NCBI GenBank assembly: GCA_030272155.1
Contig: CP126197.1
Coordinates: 1,426,001-1,490,000, forward strand
DNA length: 64,000 nt
From: Tetradesmus obliquus
Lineage: Eukaryota; Chlorophyta; Chlorophyceae; Sphaeropleales; Scenedesmaceae
Direction: 5' to 3'
Part shown: positions 22,256 to 34,069 of the stretch, one piece after another
How positions within the stretch are numbered: the first letter of the stretch is position 1
How the letters are laid out: the number at the start of each line of letters is the position of its first letter
Made by a program: the position numbers and the translations under genes
The notes under the pieces: generated by a model
Seen by the model: only the letters and a program-made list of their open reading frames with translations
What the model was told of the DNA's origin: nothing
Database searches by the model: none

Positions 22256-23033
22256 ACCCAATGCCGATAATCCTGCAAGTGTGTCTGCTGCTGAGCTAGT
22301 GTGTGTGTTACTCAGTGCAAGAGGAGCAGCATGTGCATTTCCGGGTGTGTGTTTTGCAGGCAGCTCTCAATTATTCGTATTGACCTGCTCTCAGGAATTG
22401 CAGAAATCATTGCAAGACTATTATTGCAGGAATACTTCTTGTAGACATGTTCTTGCAGAGTCAGTCCAGCATGATTATAATTTTAAGAATGTCATTTGGA
22501 CTGTTATAGTTGCGCTTCGACACCCAGAGCAGGCAGCAGCGCATAACAGGGCTCTACTGCTGAGTGGAAGGATTATTATTGCAGGACTATTAATGCACGA
22601 CTATCGTTGGTAGAGCTTTGACCCCCAGAGCAGGCAGCAGCGCGCCGTGTGTTGTGTTGGTAACAGGGCTCTAGTGCTGGGTGTAGCGGTGTGTGCCTGC
22701 AGTCTTTGGTTTGGAGTCTGGCTGAGGCTGGTCCTGGAGATAAGCACAAACATGTTGACCGATGCGTGGATGGATGCATGTCTGCAGTATTTGCTGTTTA
22801 CTTAGCTTGGGTTGTCTTGACTGTCAGGACGACTGTTGACTGATTCTAGGAGTTACACAGGTAGCCAAGTGCAAGTTGCCTATCACCTAATTTGCGTGAC
22901 TTGAAGTCCTGTCGCGTGCAGGGCAGGCGGCAGTACTACTGCAGGTGACCTGCAAGTTGCGGTTTCCCTTCTGTCGACCAGCATATTTGCAATTAATATT
23001 ATGCCAAGCTTGTTTGTAGCACCTCACCCCGTG
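22256..23033. other. Intergenic 3' region with a small tandem duplication
   Basis: Convergent 3' ends of the secreted-protein gene (plus) and helical-repeat gene (minus). Two copies of a segment containing CAGAGCAGGCAGCAGCGC lie at about 22,529-22,566 and 22,621-22,682. No gene seen. Confidence 0.5.
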
Positions 23034-26000
23034 CTAGGTTGCAGTACAAATTGTACTGAGAGAGAGTATCAATTGTGAATGTGTAAATGTGTGTTTTGTG
23101 TTCAAGCAAGGGCTTACGCTTGCTCTCTTGGGGCCCAGCGCAAATGCTTTGCATGTGCTCAATATCATCAACAGTGCCCCACCAGAAACTGTTGCTGCAG
23201 AGCTGCAAACACCATACAACCTCAGTTTCTGACGCAAAAAGGCTTCCAACTCTGTCTCATGAAGCAATACACTGTTCCTGCCAAAGAAACTCTCACCTGC
23301 TGCGTGCCTGATCATGCAGACTGGTCAACCCCTGGAGCCCAGCTGGGCTCCAGGAGTTTGTGGCTGCAGCCACCATCCCCGCCCCCATCACCTGCACAGC
23401 ATAAGGCAGCCTGCTGCGCATACACACCCACCGCCCACCAAACACACAAACCCACAGCCTCAGCGTGTGAACGGCATGCAACCTATGTGCCGTGAACAAA
23501 ACACATCAATCCAACCGTTTGTGCACACATAACAATAATGCTATTGCCACAATAGCGGACTCAACTCAACTGCTACGTGCAGACTGGTCAACTCCAGCAG
23601 CCCAGCCACCAGCCCCACCCCCATCACCTGCACAGCGCCAGGCAGCCTGCTGCGCACGCACTTTGTGGCCCACCAAGCACCCAATTCCACAGCCTCAGAG
23701 TTGTGAGCAGCATGCACCCTGTACACCATGAACAAATCACCATCAATCCAACCGTTTGTGCACACATAACAATAATGCTATTGCCACAATAGCGAACACG
23801 ACTCAACTGCTGCGAGCCTGATCATGCAACATGGTCAACTACTGCAGCCCTGCCACCAGCCCCGCCTCCATCACCTGCACAGCACCAGGCAGCCTGCTGC
23901 GCATACACACCACCGCCCCCAAGCACCCAAATTCACAGCCACACAGCTGTGGACAGCAGCCTGTGCGCCATCAACAAACAAAACAATCAATTCAGCCTGT
24001 TGTGCACACATCATAATGTTGCAGATGCCAAAATAGCAAGTGCCACAAACTCAACTCAACGGCTGCAAGCCTGGTCGTGCAAACTGGTCGACTCCTGCAG
24101 CCCAGCCACCAGCCCCGCCCCCATCACCTGCACAGCACCAGGCAGCCTGCTGCGCATGCATTTCACCGCCCACCAAGCACCCACACATACCGCCTCCTGT
24201 AACAGTGTCCGCACAGCCTCCCTGCTCAGATGCCGCAGCTGCTGCAGCTGCTCACAAAACACCTGCAGGCACTCCTCGTTGCGGCTGTGCAGGGCTGCCC
24301 TGATGAGGCTTGCTGCCTCCTCAGGCTGCAGCAGCTGCTGCACAGTAGGCTGCTGCTGCTGCTGCTGATGCTGCTGTGGCTTGGGCCTTTGTGCAGGGGC
24401 TCCTGGCATCCTTGGGCGGTAGCGAGGGGTGGCGATACAATCAGCACTGACACTTGGGCTTGGAGGCTCCTCGTACATCAGCAGCTGCTGCTGTGTCAGT
24501 TGTGGCGCTGGCTGCAGCTGCAGCAGCTGCTGCACGCACTTGACACTGCAGTTATCGCTGCTCGTGCGATCGCCACTGCTGCAAGCCGCGGCATTGCTGG
24601 AGCAGGCTAAAGTCAGCTGCAGCAGCTGCAGCACAGACGTGGGCTGCAGCTGCTGAACAACCGTCCAGCGCAGCAAGTAAGGAAGCAGCAGCGGCCTGTG
24701 TTCAATGGCTACATGCAGCAGCTGCAGCACCGCTTGCTCATTCAACGCTGCAGCCCCAGGTAGACGGCACACATCCCTCAGCACACCCTCTGCATGGTGG
24801 GTATCTCCTGCGTGATTGCCGGTGAGACGGCCAAGGCTTCCTTGCAGGACAGCAGTCAGCAGCTGCTGCACCACAGATGGGGGCAGCTGGGCTGCTGCAG
24901 GCTGTTGCAGCAGAAGGATTAGGGCCTGCTGGCCTTCAGGAGGCTTGGGGTGCAGTGCCAGCTGCAGTAGGTGCTGCGCCAGCTGCGCTGCAGCCTCTGC
25001 ATGGCCTTCAGCCTGAGGCAGGTGCCTGCGCAGCGCTGCATACAAGCAGGGGCAGCAGAAAACACACACGCTGGGTGAGCCAAACACACATTCACTGTTC
25101 GGTGACTGCCTGTAATCGTTTCAATGGCGTGTCACGCGTTCACTGCTCAGGCTGCTGCCTGAACAATGCTGTAACACTGCCAAATCACCAGCAGGCTAGC
25201 TGCTGAGAGACCTGTATGATGGCTGTTTGCAAGCAGTGCACGCTGGAGTGACAGCAAGTGCTCAAGCACTTGCAACTTGTACAGACTGTTGCCAGGGGCT
25301 GTCGCGTCCTCGCTGCTGTTGGCATCATTAGCGGCTGCACCAGTCCTACATGAACTCACCATATGTTACTCGGCATGCGTCCAGCTGCTGTCCCAACAGG
25401 GCAGACTTCAGCAACCCGCTGCTGCTGTTGGCCCAATCTCTCTGGCGTAGCTGGCAGATCAGCTCAAAAACTCCTTCACTCCTCACTGCCACTGCTGCAT
25501 GGAGCAGCACCTCGACTGCAGCTGGCTGCAGCAGCGGCGCTGCTGGCAGCTGCAGCAGGCTAGCTACAGTGCTGCTGCAGCTGCCCTTGACAGCTGCTGC
25601 TAGCAACTCCTGCAGCTGCTGGGGCTGCAGCTGCCGCAAGTTTGGTAGATACTCCACCATGCGTTCTATCCTTCTGTCCTCTGCGCAGCTGCAAGCTGTT
25701 CCTGCAGCCAGCTGCAGCAAGCGAGATGCCGCCGCTGCAGGAATCTCGCTAGCTGCATGCGTCCTGCAAAGCAGCAAGGCTGCACCGCATCGCTGCATCT
25801 GCAGTGCTAACTGCACTGCCTCTGCTACTCCTGCAGGGCCGAGCACTTCCTGCAAACCTTCCACGATCTGCCCGCTGAACAGGACATGCGGCATGCTGCC
25901 TTCTGCTTCCTCATCCCCTTCCTTTGCAGAAGCTGCAAGTACACTGCACTGCAGAGCCGTGCGGACTAGCTGCAGCGTGCTGCTCCTGCTAAGCTGCCGC

Positions 26001-27685
26001 ACTGCGGGGCAGCCCCCCAAGCACTGCACCACACCAGCAGCAGCAGCGCCCTGCTGCTGCACAGCTTGCCTCAGCAGGGTCTCTACTGCTGCCACTGGCA
26101 TTTCCTGCAAGGTACTTGACAGTGCAGCCAGCTGCTGCAGCCCTTTTGTTCCTGCAAGCATGCCCAGCTGTAGCAGCTGCACCAGCTGCTCTGCACTGAC
26201 CAGGCCTGCTGCTTCATGCAGCTCGCTTAGCAGCGTTGCTGCAGCATTGTAGCGGTCGCCTTGGCTCACAGCCACACGCAGCAGCGGATACAGTGCGTCT
26301 GCACCGCTGATGGCATTGTGTGCAGCGCTGCTGCTGCATAGCTGCTGCAGCACCTTAGGCACATCAGCTGCCTCATCTCCATACAGCTCAACCCTGCTCT
26401 TCTTTTTGGCTGCTTCAGTGTCCTGCAGGAGCAGTGCTGCGCGCAGCAGCTGGCACATCTGTTCAGATGATATCCCTGCGGCTGCTGGCAGCGCTGCTAA
26501 GTCGCCGATGATGGTGCCATGGCTGCGCAAGATAGCAGCTTCCAGCATGTGGTGCACATCAGCTGCATACGGCAGAGTAGCAGGGCACCCCAGCAACAGG
26601 ACAGACAAACCACACAGCTGAGAACACTGCTGTGGCACGTTTTGAAACAGTGATGATGCGTGTAGGATGAATCGCGCTACTCTCCACACAACCATGCTGC
26701 ATGTCGACAGCCAGCACCAACCAGCAATCATGTGTTATCATGAAGTCAGCGTGTGTCCCCGCAGCATCACACGCCTTCTGAGCACAAGTTTGGCTGCGTC
26801 AGTTCGGAAAGTTTGAAAGTTGTTACCTGTGCTGCAGATGCTCAGGCTGCTGTGGCTGTCCTTGATGATCTGCAGCAGCTCCTCTGCCGCATGTGGCACC
26901 ACTGAATTGGCTGAAACCATCAGCAGCTCCAAGTAGTGGCCAGGATCCTTCTGCAGCAAGCTTGCAAACGCATCCGCGTGATGATGCTGAAGGCAGCACC
27001 AGCGGATGCACGGCCAGATGTGACAGCAGCAGAAACAATGAGCTTTCAGTCCAGCAAGGTGATCCTTTGAAGAGCTTGTTGCATGTGCTGTCAAATAATA
27101 CGGCAGTTGGAGCCCAACAGCATTCAGTATCTTGCTAGTGTAGCATGCGGTGACAAGCACAGCTGCAGCTGCTGTGGCAGCAGCACTCACCATGAGCTCC
27201 CGTGAGGTCAAGCAGACCACCCTCCACAGCGGCCTCTTCTCAGGCTTTGGCATAAAGGAAACCCACTGCTCGACACCCTTCACTTTCCTTTTAGCAGCTG
27301 CCAGGATATCCTGGAACCTAATACGGAAGCCGAATCTCAAAGCAGCCGCTGGGATGCGGTGATAGATGGCATCTGGAGCTGACAGCAGTGCCTCTACAGC
27401 AGCTGTCTCGTTGAGCGCCCGCCTGCCTGCTGTGTTGAACAGCCACGCCATGGCCCGCCTCGCTGCGGGTGTCTCAGGCCATTCGGCACCATAGTACCGA
27501 GCGTCACCAGCCGCTGTCACGAATGCTGCTGCAGCGTCACGCAGCAGCTCGGGCAAGCGCTGCTGCACAACCTCCTTCACTCTAGCCCTGTTCGCCCTGC
27601 TGGTGAAGCTGACATTACGCAAGCTATCACTAGTAAGGTGGTTGAAACACAACTCCAGTACAAGATCACGGTTCACGCCAGCCAT
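23034..27685 (-). CDS. Leucine/glutamine-rich helical-repeat protein, function unknown
   Basis: Start MAGVNRDLVLELCFNHL at 27,685. Exons by phase: 27,685-27,191; 26,986-26,827; 26,562-25,360; 25,035 to about 24,195. Later exons are uncertain. The N-terminus (LVLELCFNHLTSDSLRNVSF) is weakly F-box-like. The large exon and the next consist of repeated amphipathic helices with LLxxA/LLQLA spacing (for example ALYPLLRVAV, LVQLLQLGML, LLRQAVQQQ), suggesting an alpha-solenoid scaffold. No catalytic motif is visible. Between 25,359 and 25,036 an open stretch (LYKLQVLEHLLSLQRALL) may be a cassette exon. The 3' end is the weak point: reading through gives a stop at 24,056, but a good GTATGT donor precedes it. 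A plausible final exon with KLRLYGVCSSAATVSG lies at about 23,300-23,130, with four copies of one exon piece between them. Confidence 0.55.
23305..24190 (-). repeat. Four tandem copies of an exon piece, period about 245 bp
   Basis: The sequence encoding SRLPGAVQVMGAGLVAGLQE with flanking intron occurs at about 24,175-24,060, 23,935-23,815, 23,695-23,570 and 23,450-23,305. Each contains two TGCAG acceptor-like sites. Copies differ by substitutions and short indels. Confidence 0.85.
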
Positions 27686-28242
27686 GCGGGAATTTGAGGT
27701 CTCGGAAGACGGCAACTTGAAATTATGTAGAGCAGAGCATTGAAAGCGTTCAAATAGGCACGATACAGGAGACTGAAATTGAGTGGAAAAGTGCTTCAAC
27801 CTTGCGATTACCACACGGCCTCGACGTGGCGCATTCCGTCGATGTCGTGAAACTGCTGCCGGCACATGCTGATGTGTCACCCCCAAGATCGCACCGCCTT
27901 TCAGCACCCACGCTTTGGAAACAACACGAACAGTCCTTGCGGGATTGGGGAAGCTGGTGCAGCTTGACTGCCGGCAGTATTACTGCTCAAGCGCACGTTG
28001 GTTAACACATGACTCAACTCTGGACCAGCCGTCTTCCCATAGTGAACAGTGCAACATGAAAGAATCTGCCATGCAGAGAACAGCCACAATGCGCAAAAGA
28101 AGTATACATTTATCTTGAGGAAGTTTCTGCATACTACAGCCCCTGCATGGCGACAGCTCACTGTTGCAGCATTTGCTGCGCACTGCCCGGCACATCGGTT
28201 TTGAATGCAGCACACACAACATACCCAAACCATCGCCTTAAA
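27686..28242. other. Intergenic region upstream of the helical-repeat gene
   Basis: Both neighbouring genes are on the minus strand, so this holds the helical-repeat promoter and the kinase 3' end. No convincing coding signal. Confidence 0.45.
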
Positions 28243-29899
28243 CTATCCCGACGCCCGCTCAGCTGCTGCATCTACTGCTGCTCCCGCCGCTGCTGCAGCA
28301 CTCCCTGCAAAGGGCACATTCGACGGCACCAGCAGCCGTGCCGCGCCCTTGCTGGCATTGACCAGGACTGCATTCGGCCTATCGTTGCCTGCAATGCGCC
28401 CCAGCGACACATCTGGCGCAAGCCCAATAGCAACCTGCCGGTCAAACACCCGCTGCATCGCCAGGTCAACGGGGCAGTCAACGAACCAAGCATCATCAAA
28501 CAGCCCCCGCAGCTGCACCCAGGGATCCTGCTCAAGGAACAGATAGTTGCCTTCTACTAACACTACTGCATGTTGTGCTGCATCTATATGTATGTCATCT
28601 TCGATAGGGTCTCCCACGCCATGGTCAAACGAGGGCAGGCTGGCTGCGCCGTGCTGCTTTAGTCGCCGGATGGCAGCTACAAAAGCAGCACCGTCGAAGG
28701 TCCAGTGTGCGCCGCGGCATGCGAATGCTTCCTGCAAGCACCAGCAGCAGCAAACCATCCATTGCACTCTGCATTGTTGGCATGGGGCAAAGTGGCAGTG
28801 CACAGCCATTGGCAGTGCTAGCAGGCGCTGCTGCATTGGCTTCTGCTGGCTATGGAGGTCTGTGGCTCTGCCTTTTGGCCAAGTGATTTGCACACACTGG
28901 ACACAATGCACAGCACAGCACTCCAGGAAGCAGTGCAACGGCTCCACATCAGCCACAGGCGCTGCGCCCCGGTCAGCACTCGAAGCTGCTTGTGTGCCGA
29001 CCTGCCCAAAACAGCTGCGGTGAGCCAAATCACACCAGCCACGTTGCCCTGCACTGAACACACAGCTGTTGCCATTCCCCAACCCCAATCCTACCTGTGG
29101 GTCAGGCATGGCATCCAGCTGCTTCTTGTAGTAATGGAAGCCATCCATGGGTGCTACTGCTGCTGTTTGGCTCATGCCTCGCTGCCGGCACAGCTGGCTG
29201 ATGCGGCATGCCACCTGCTGCGCCAGCGTTGATTTGCCGCTGCCAGGGCTGCCTGCAGGAGGGGTATGCACATAAGTATACATGCAGACGCAGTTGTGTT
29301 AGCAGTGCCATGTCAGTAAGCTGGCTAATGCGGCATGCCACCTGCAGAGCTGGTGTTGACTTGCCACTGCCAGGGCTGCCTGCAGGAGGGGCAGATGCAC
29401 ATATTTATACATGCAGATGCAGTAGCAGCAGTACCATGTCAGTAAGCTGGCTGATGCAGCGCGCCACCTGCTAAGCTAGCGTTGACATGCCACCGCCAGG
29501 GCTGCCTGCAGAACATGTGCATGCAGGGGTAGGCAGTTGTGTGATGGCTTGGTGCCATGTTCAGCATGGGTGCCAGGTCAGCAAGGGTGCCAGGTCAGCA
29601 AGGGTGCCCAACAGTGCTCAATACTGGTGCCAGGTCATCACTTTGAAAACTCAGGCTGCTGCCAGGTCAGCAACGGTCCCCGGGTCAGCCGCGCTGCCTG
29701 ACATGCTACTGCTGTCTGTGGTGAAATGCCTGCTAGAATTTGCTACAGATGTAAGGGCAATGAGGTTGCTGCTCTGAGTGGATGTGGCTTGCAGTCGCAC
29801 CTGCAATGCCGACCAGGTACACGCTATTGCCTGGCTTCTGCTGGGCTGCATCCAGCGCATGCTGTGCCAGCTGCTCTATGATCTCCTCATATGTGGCTC
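28243..29899 (-). CDS. P-loop nucleoside/nucleotide kinase-like protein (uridine kinase/PRK-like family)
   Basis: Three exons join in phase: 29,899-29,801, 29,252-29,095 and 28,731-28,243. The first junction completes the P-loop VGIAGSPGSGKST, half from each exon. Then come AAVAPMDGFHYY, ending MPDPQ, and in the last exon RGAHWTFDGAAFVAAIRRL, SFDHGVGDPIEDDI, AVVLVEGNYLFL, a lid-like R-rich helix (MQRVFDRQVAIG) and NDRPNAVLV. This order matches the bacterial/fungal nucleoside/nucleotide kinase-family proteins (YFH7/FrcK-like P-loop kinases). The acceptor substrate (nucleoside, sugar or pantothenate-like) is not predictable from sequence. The N-terminal exon(s) upstream of 29,899 were not placed; a stretch at about 30,354-30,130 is open but out of phase with the next exon, so a targeting peptide may be missing. 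The Ala-rich C-terminus ends at a stop at 28,243. Confidence 0.85.
29160..29505 (-). repeat. Three copies of the Walker A exon start
   Basis: The exon from 29,252 begins with GSPGSGKSTLAQQVACRISQ after a TGCAG acceptor. The same acceptor and first 50-60 bases recur at about 29,382-29,310 and 29,505-29,440. The nearer copy keeps PGSGKS; the farther one is more diverged. Neither copy has an obvious donor. Confidence 0.9.
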
Positions 29900-30861
29900 C
29901 TGCAAGGGATCAGCGCAGCATTCGTTCAATTGGATGCATAGCAGTGCGTGTCTACTAGCAGAAGTTGCAGTGGAGGCACCAACTCAAAGAATGTGCACGC
30001 TTTGCTCTCTGCAAAAGCCAGCATACATATCACGCCTGCTATCACAGTAATGTTACAATCAACTCAGTAGCATAGCTCTAGTCAAAAAGCATTCAATGCT
30101 GCCAGCGCCGAAACATGTTTGCATGCGGACCTTGCACTACTTGCTGCTTTGCCGCCCTGCCGATGACAGCCCTGCTGCTGAGCCTGCTGGTTGCTGACTG
30201 TCGTTGGAAATGTCTCGGTTGATGCGTCAGATGACTTTTTTGCAGTAGGCACGTCTGCATATTGCTGTGCTATGCAGGGCACGGGTGGAGCAGTACAGAT
30301 GGAGCAGCAGCACAGAATTTGGACAGCTCGGTGTTTGAAGCATACGCAGAGCATTCCTAGTAACCACGTATATCATGATTGACAGAAGCAGCGATCGCCG
30401 ACTACACCAGCATCTGCTCACAAGCGCGAGTGCCCTAAACACGCAGGGCCTGTGTATGTTCAAAGGAACGCCTCAAGTGCCTCCGGTCTCAGAACTAACG
30501 GTCGCTTTGGTTGAAACTTTCAAGCTTTTGCTTACTGGCTCTTCCTTTGATCGTGCTGTGACGCAAACACGGTGACTGGAAATCACGCACTGTACAGCGT
30601 TCCTACGAGACGCTCAGCAGAACAGCGCAATTTTAGTATAAGTAAAACTAGTTCACGATCCTGCATCGCCTTTTGCGGGTAGGCAACGCTGCAGTAGCCT
30701 TGCACACCACTGCTGCAGCTCTCCTCTGCATGTATACAGGCAGATCGAGTTTCGCAGTCCTAGCAGCAGTGCATCTCGTCCTCCCTCACCTAACAACTTG
30801 ACTGCTGTTTCTGGTGCTGCTGCAGGGTGAACCCAGCAACAGCTGAAGCAGGCTTGCGACA
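29900..30861. promoter_or_regulatory. Divergent region between kinase-like and TspO-like genes
   Basis: Should contain the missing 5' exon(s) of the kinase-like gene (possibly within 30,354-30,130, minus) and the promoter of the TspO-like gene. No other gene recognised. Confidence 0.4.
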
Positions 30862-32712
30862 ATGCAGCCCTCCACAGTAGCAATGCCTTCGATGGTGTTG
30901 CGGGTGTCGAATGTTGTCAGCTACTTCCTGTTCATCCTCATCAACACGCTTGCAAACAAGGGCTACTTTGGTCCAACCAATGCAGATGTAAGCACGCTGT
31001 CAGTTAATGACAGTTGAGCAACAGTTCAGCAGGCTGTGTGCAAGTGCGTCAGCTGCATGTTGCGGACCTGGCATGTGGGAGTGCCCATGTATGAAGCTAT
31101 GGTATTATTTTGCAGCTCACCTGACTGACACACGCTCTGTCTGACTGTTGACCTGCAGGTCAGCAAGCAGTACCGCACACCCCTGACACCTGCAGGGTAA
31201 GCACGGCTGCTGCCAGCAGCAGCACATCTGCAAATGCAGTAGCAGCAGCAGCAGCAGGCTAGGTGCAGCAGCACCTGCTTGAGCTTCTTCAGCATATTCT
31301 TATGTAAATATGGTCTGGTTCAAAATGCAGTTTTCTCAGCCAAAAAGCAGCCAGCTTGCATGGTCACAGCCACAGTGTCTTGCATGCCAGTGCATAGTGA
31401 CCTGGCAGCAGCTGCTGAGATTCGGACCCTTGCTCGAGCAGGTCCGCCACATTGCCATGCTACACTATGTGCTCAACGCGTGCGCTGCTAATGCCTGCTT
31501 TGAGGGTGATTTCCTGGCTGTGCATGGAGTGCAAACTCACCTGGACTGCTGCGCCTGCTTTGCTGCACCTGCAGGTGGGCCTTCTCCATTTGGGGCGTCA
31601 TTTTTGCGCTGCAGGGAGCGGGGGCCATCTATGCTGCCCTACCCATGGGCTACCGCTCACCCGCCAAACGCGCTGCAGTCAACACAATCGGTACGCAACT
31701 TGCCACTAGTGCAATTGCCATGCCCACTGCAGCGTAGTGACTGGTGCATGCTTTGCAGAGGCAGCGTGTTTGCAATGCTGCAGTGCCTACCACCTCTTGG
31801 CTGCAACACAGTACCATGTGCTTGTTGCAGGATCGCTATCCCCATGGTTGGACATCCGTGTCTGATGTGTGCCCATTAATGCCCTGCTGCTTTGCCTGTT
31901 TTTTTCTTGCAGGCTATGGCTGGCAGCTGACGTGGCTGTTTGAATGTGCCTGGCAACACATTACTCCGGCTGAACATTGTGTCTAATGAGTGCCCACCAC
32001 TGCACTGCGCTGTGTTATTCTTGCAGGCTACGGCTGGCAGCTGACGTGGCTATTTGAATGCCTCTGGCTGGTGCTGTTCCCCCGCCAGACGCTGCCAGTC
32101 TTCATCGTCTGCGCTTTCCTGCTGTTTGCCGGCTTGGCGAGCATTGCCACAACCTGCGCGCGCGTGTACCGCGTCAACGGCTCTATGGCTGCTGTGCGTG
32201 GGACTGCTCCAGTTGCACAAGAGACGCCCAGTAGCAAGGCGGTGCTGTATGCGCTATACTTCCTGCCAACAAGCATCAACACTGCCTGGCTGAGTGTGGC
32301 AAGCTGCCTCGGCATGACTGTGCTTGCAGCGTCACAAGACACTGGGCTAGCCACGCAGAATGTGCTTGCTGCGTTGCTGGCTGCGCTGGTGTCAGGGATC
32401 GGCGTGTACATCTTGCTGCAGCATGGTGACCTGGCATATGCGGCTACACTGATTTGGGCGCTGAGTGCTGTGCTGGATGCGCAGCGTGGGGAGCTTGTGA
32501 GGATGCTGGCAGTGCTGGCTATTGTGGTGCTGGGGCTGGTGTCTGGCCTGACTGTGTACAGGCGTTGGAAGTTGAGGCAGCGGCAGCTGGAGGCTAGTAG
32601 TGTGGAGGCTGCTTCTGCTGGCCTGCAGGAGTCCCTGCTGGCTCCAGGAGCTGCTGTTGGTGGTGCTGGTGGTGTTGGTGGTGTTGTGCCGTCTGGTGTC
32701 ACCACAAGCTGA
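30862..32712 (+). CDS. TspO/MBR-like (tryptophan-rich sensory protein-related) membrane protein, 321 aa
   Basis: Four exons close exactly: 30,862-30,987, 31,159-31,196, 31,575-31,690 and 32,027-32,712 (TGA), giving 321 residues. Exon 1 encodes a first membrane helix (VSYFLFILINTLANKGYFG). The junction of exons 2 and 3 yields LTPAGWAFSIWGVIFALQ, the TP-x-x-W-x-F-x-I-W-G signature of the TspO/MBR superfamily and its larger bacterial relatives. Exon 4 adds several hydrophobic segments (LFIVCAFLLFAGLASIA in spirit, VLAALLAALVSGIGVYILL, MLAVLAIVVLGLVSGL) and a Gly/Val-rich tail. The length is about twice that of a minimal five-helix TspO, so it belongs to the longer family of unknown ligand. Known TspO proteins bind tetrapyrroles or sterols; whether this one does is not shown. 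A pseudo-copy of the exon 4 start lies in intron 3. Confidence 0.85.
31909..31960 (+). repeat. Pseudo-copy of the exon 4 start of the TspO-like gene
   Basis: Acceptor TTGCAG plus GCTATGGCTGGCAGCTGACG is nearly identical to the functional exon start at 32,027. The copy diverges after WLFEC and meets a stop soon after. Using it would truncate the protein. Confidence 0.9.
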
Positions 32713-34069
32713 TGCGCGGCAGTGGGTTGATGGTGCTGTGAGTTGAGTTGTTTTTCATCATCATGTTGCCACTCTGTGTCTTGTTGTGGTGACGGCAGGG
32801 TCGACTGAGTATCCGGCTTCTGATTCAGCCCCAATCCAGGTCGTACCTTCAGTGGACATGCATCACAAGAGCAAGCGCAGCAGATGCTGCCCTTCTTCGT
32901 CATCATCATGTTGTTCATTCGCCACATGCAGGGCTTCATGTTTTCACCTGAACTTGCAATAGCAAGCAGGGTTTGGCTAGACCTGCTTCAACCAGAGCCT
33001 GTGTATGGCGTTGATTGTTGTTGAGGCAGGAATAAAGGGGCTTGCTGTGTACTTCTGTGGATCGCCGAGTTCTCCATGGCCATCATAGCTTGCAGGTTTG
33101 CAAAGATGTCCCTGTTGTGCGGACTGCGTGTACCATACATGTTTGCATACGTGGTATGCAGTGGGCCACTATATTGAAGAGCGTGCTGCACTGTGCCGAC
33201 AGAGGTGGCCAAGGTATTTTTCTGCCCTGGCTCAGGGGGCCTTAGCATGTTGTGTCGTTGGTTCATATCGTCCGCCCAGCTGTCACAATGGTCACCGACC
33301 GCCATGTTGAATGGCCCCAGTGACTGTTGCATGCCGCATGCAGTAACAACAAAGATTTCAGTGACTGACGTCCAGCTACTGGCGGTGAGTGGCTTACAGA
33401 ACAAAGCCGTCAGACCCTTGACCATGCGTGTTGTCAAGTGTTACAAGCCAGCAGATGATGCACACAAAGTGCACCAAGCAATGAATCCATTGCAACAAGA
33501 GACAATTGTCTCTTCAGCCGGCCTCAAAAACTTGTATGCCAGTGTCTAAATTGAAGAAATCACAAACTTGAACGGGGCCAGCCAACAATGTAGGTCACCG
33601 TGACCTTGCAGTGACTGAGTACTGCACGCCCAGCACCGCTCACTACTGTGCAAGCCAGCCAACATGCCACAGGGCATATGGCACCAATAGGCCACATGTT
33701 TGCACCTAGCAAGTACTGGCGCTGTGAGCTGACATCTGGTGCATAAAGGGATGGATCAGCTGCCCTGAGTATGCTGCAGTCCAATAAACCCGCAGTACGC
33801 CGCATGCCCTTCACATATAGCAAACAAACAGGCACGCGGCTAGTCTGTGGACTGGTCTCCGAATGAAAAGCAGTTGATGTTGATCAAACATTCTGCGCAA
33901 GCAAAGGTTCATCACGTAAAAGAACATGTCACATACCCCCCTCATGTGTACACCTGCCCCGACTGTGCTGACCTACCAAACCCCACACGTCACTTGTCCT
34001 ACAGCCCTACATTCACAGAACTGCACATAGCCTACTGCTGCTGCGTGTCACTGCCAGTGCCGGTTACAT
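32713..34069. other. Convergent intergenic region
   Basis: Lies between the stops of the TspO-like gene (plus) and ABCA gene (minus). It contains an open stretch at 32,988-33,437 (minus, 149 codons) without recognisable domain or splice context. Probably 3' untranslated and spacer sequence. Confidence 0.45.

Noticed and set aside
25350..26252. 300-codon plus-strand frame
   Set aside because: It is the antisense shadow of the large Leu-rich exon of the helical-repeat gene.
32988..33437. 149-codon minus-strand open frame between two convergent genes
   Set aside because: Unremarkable composition and position in a 3' spacer; no recognisable motif.
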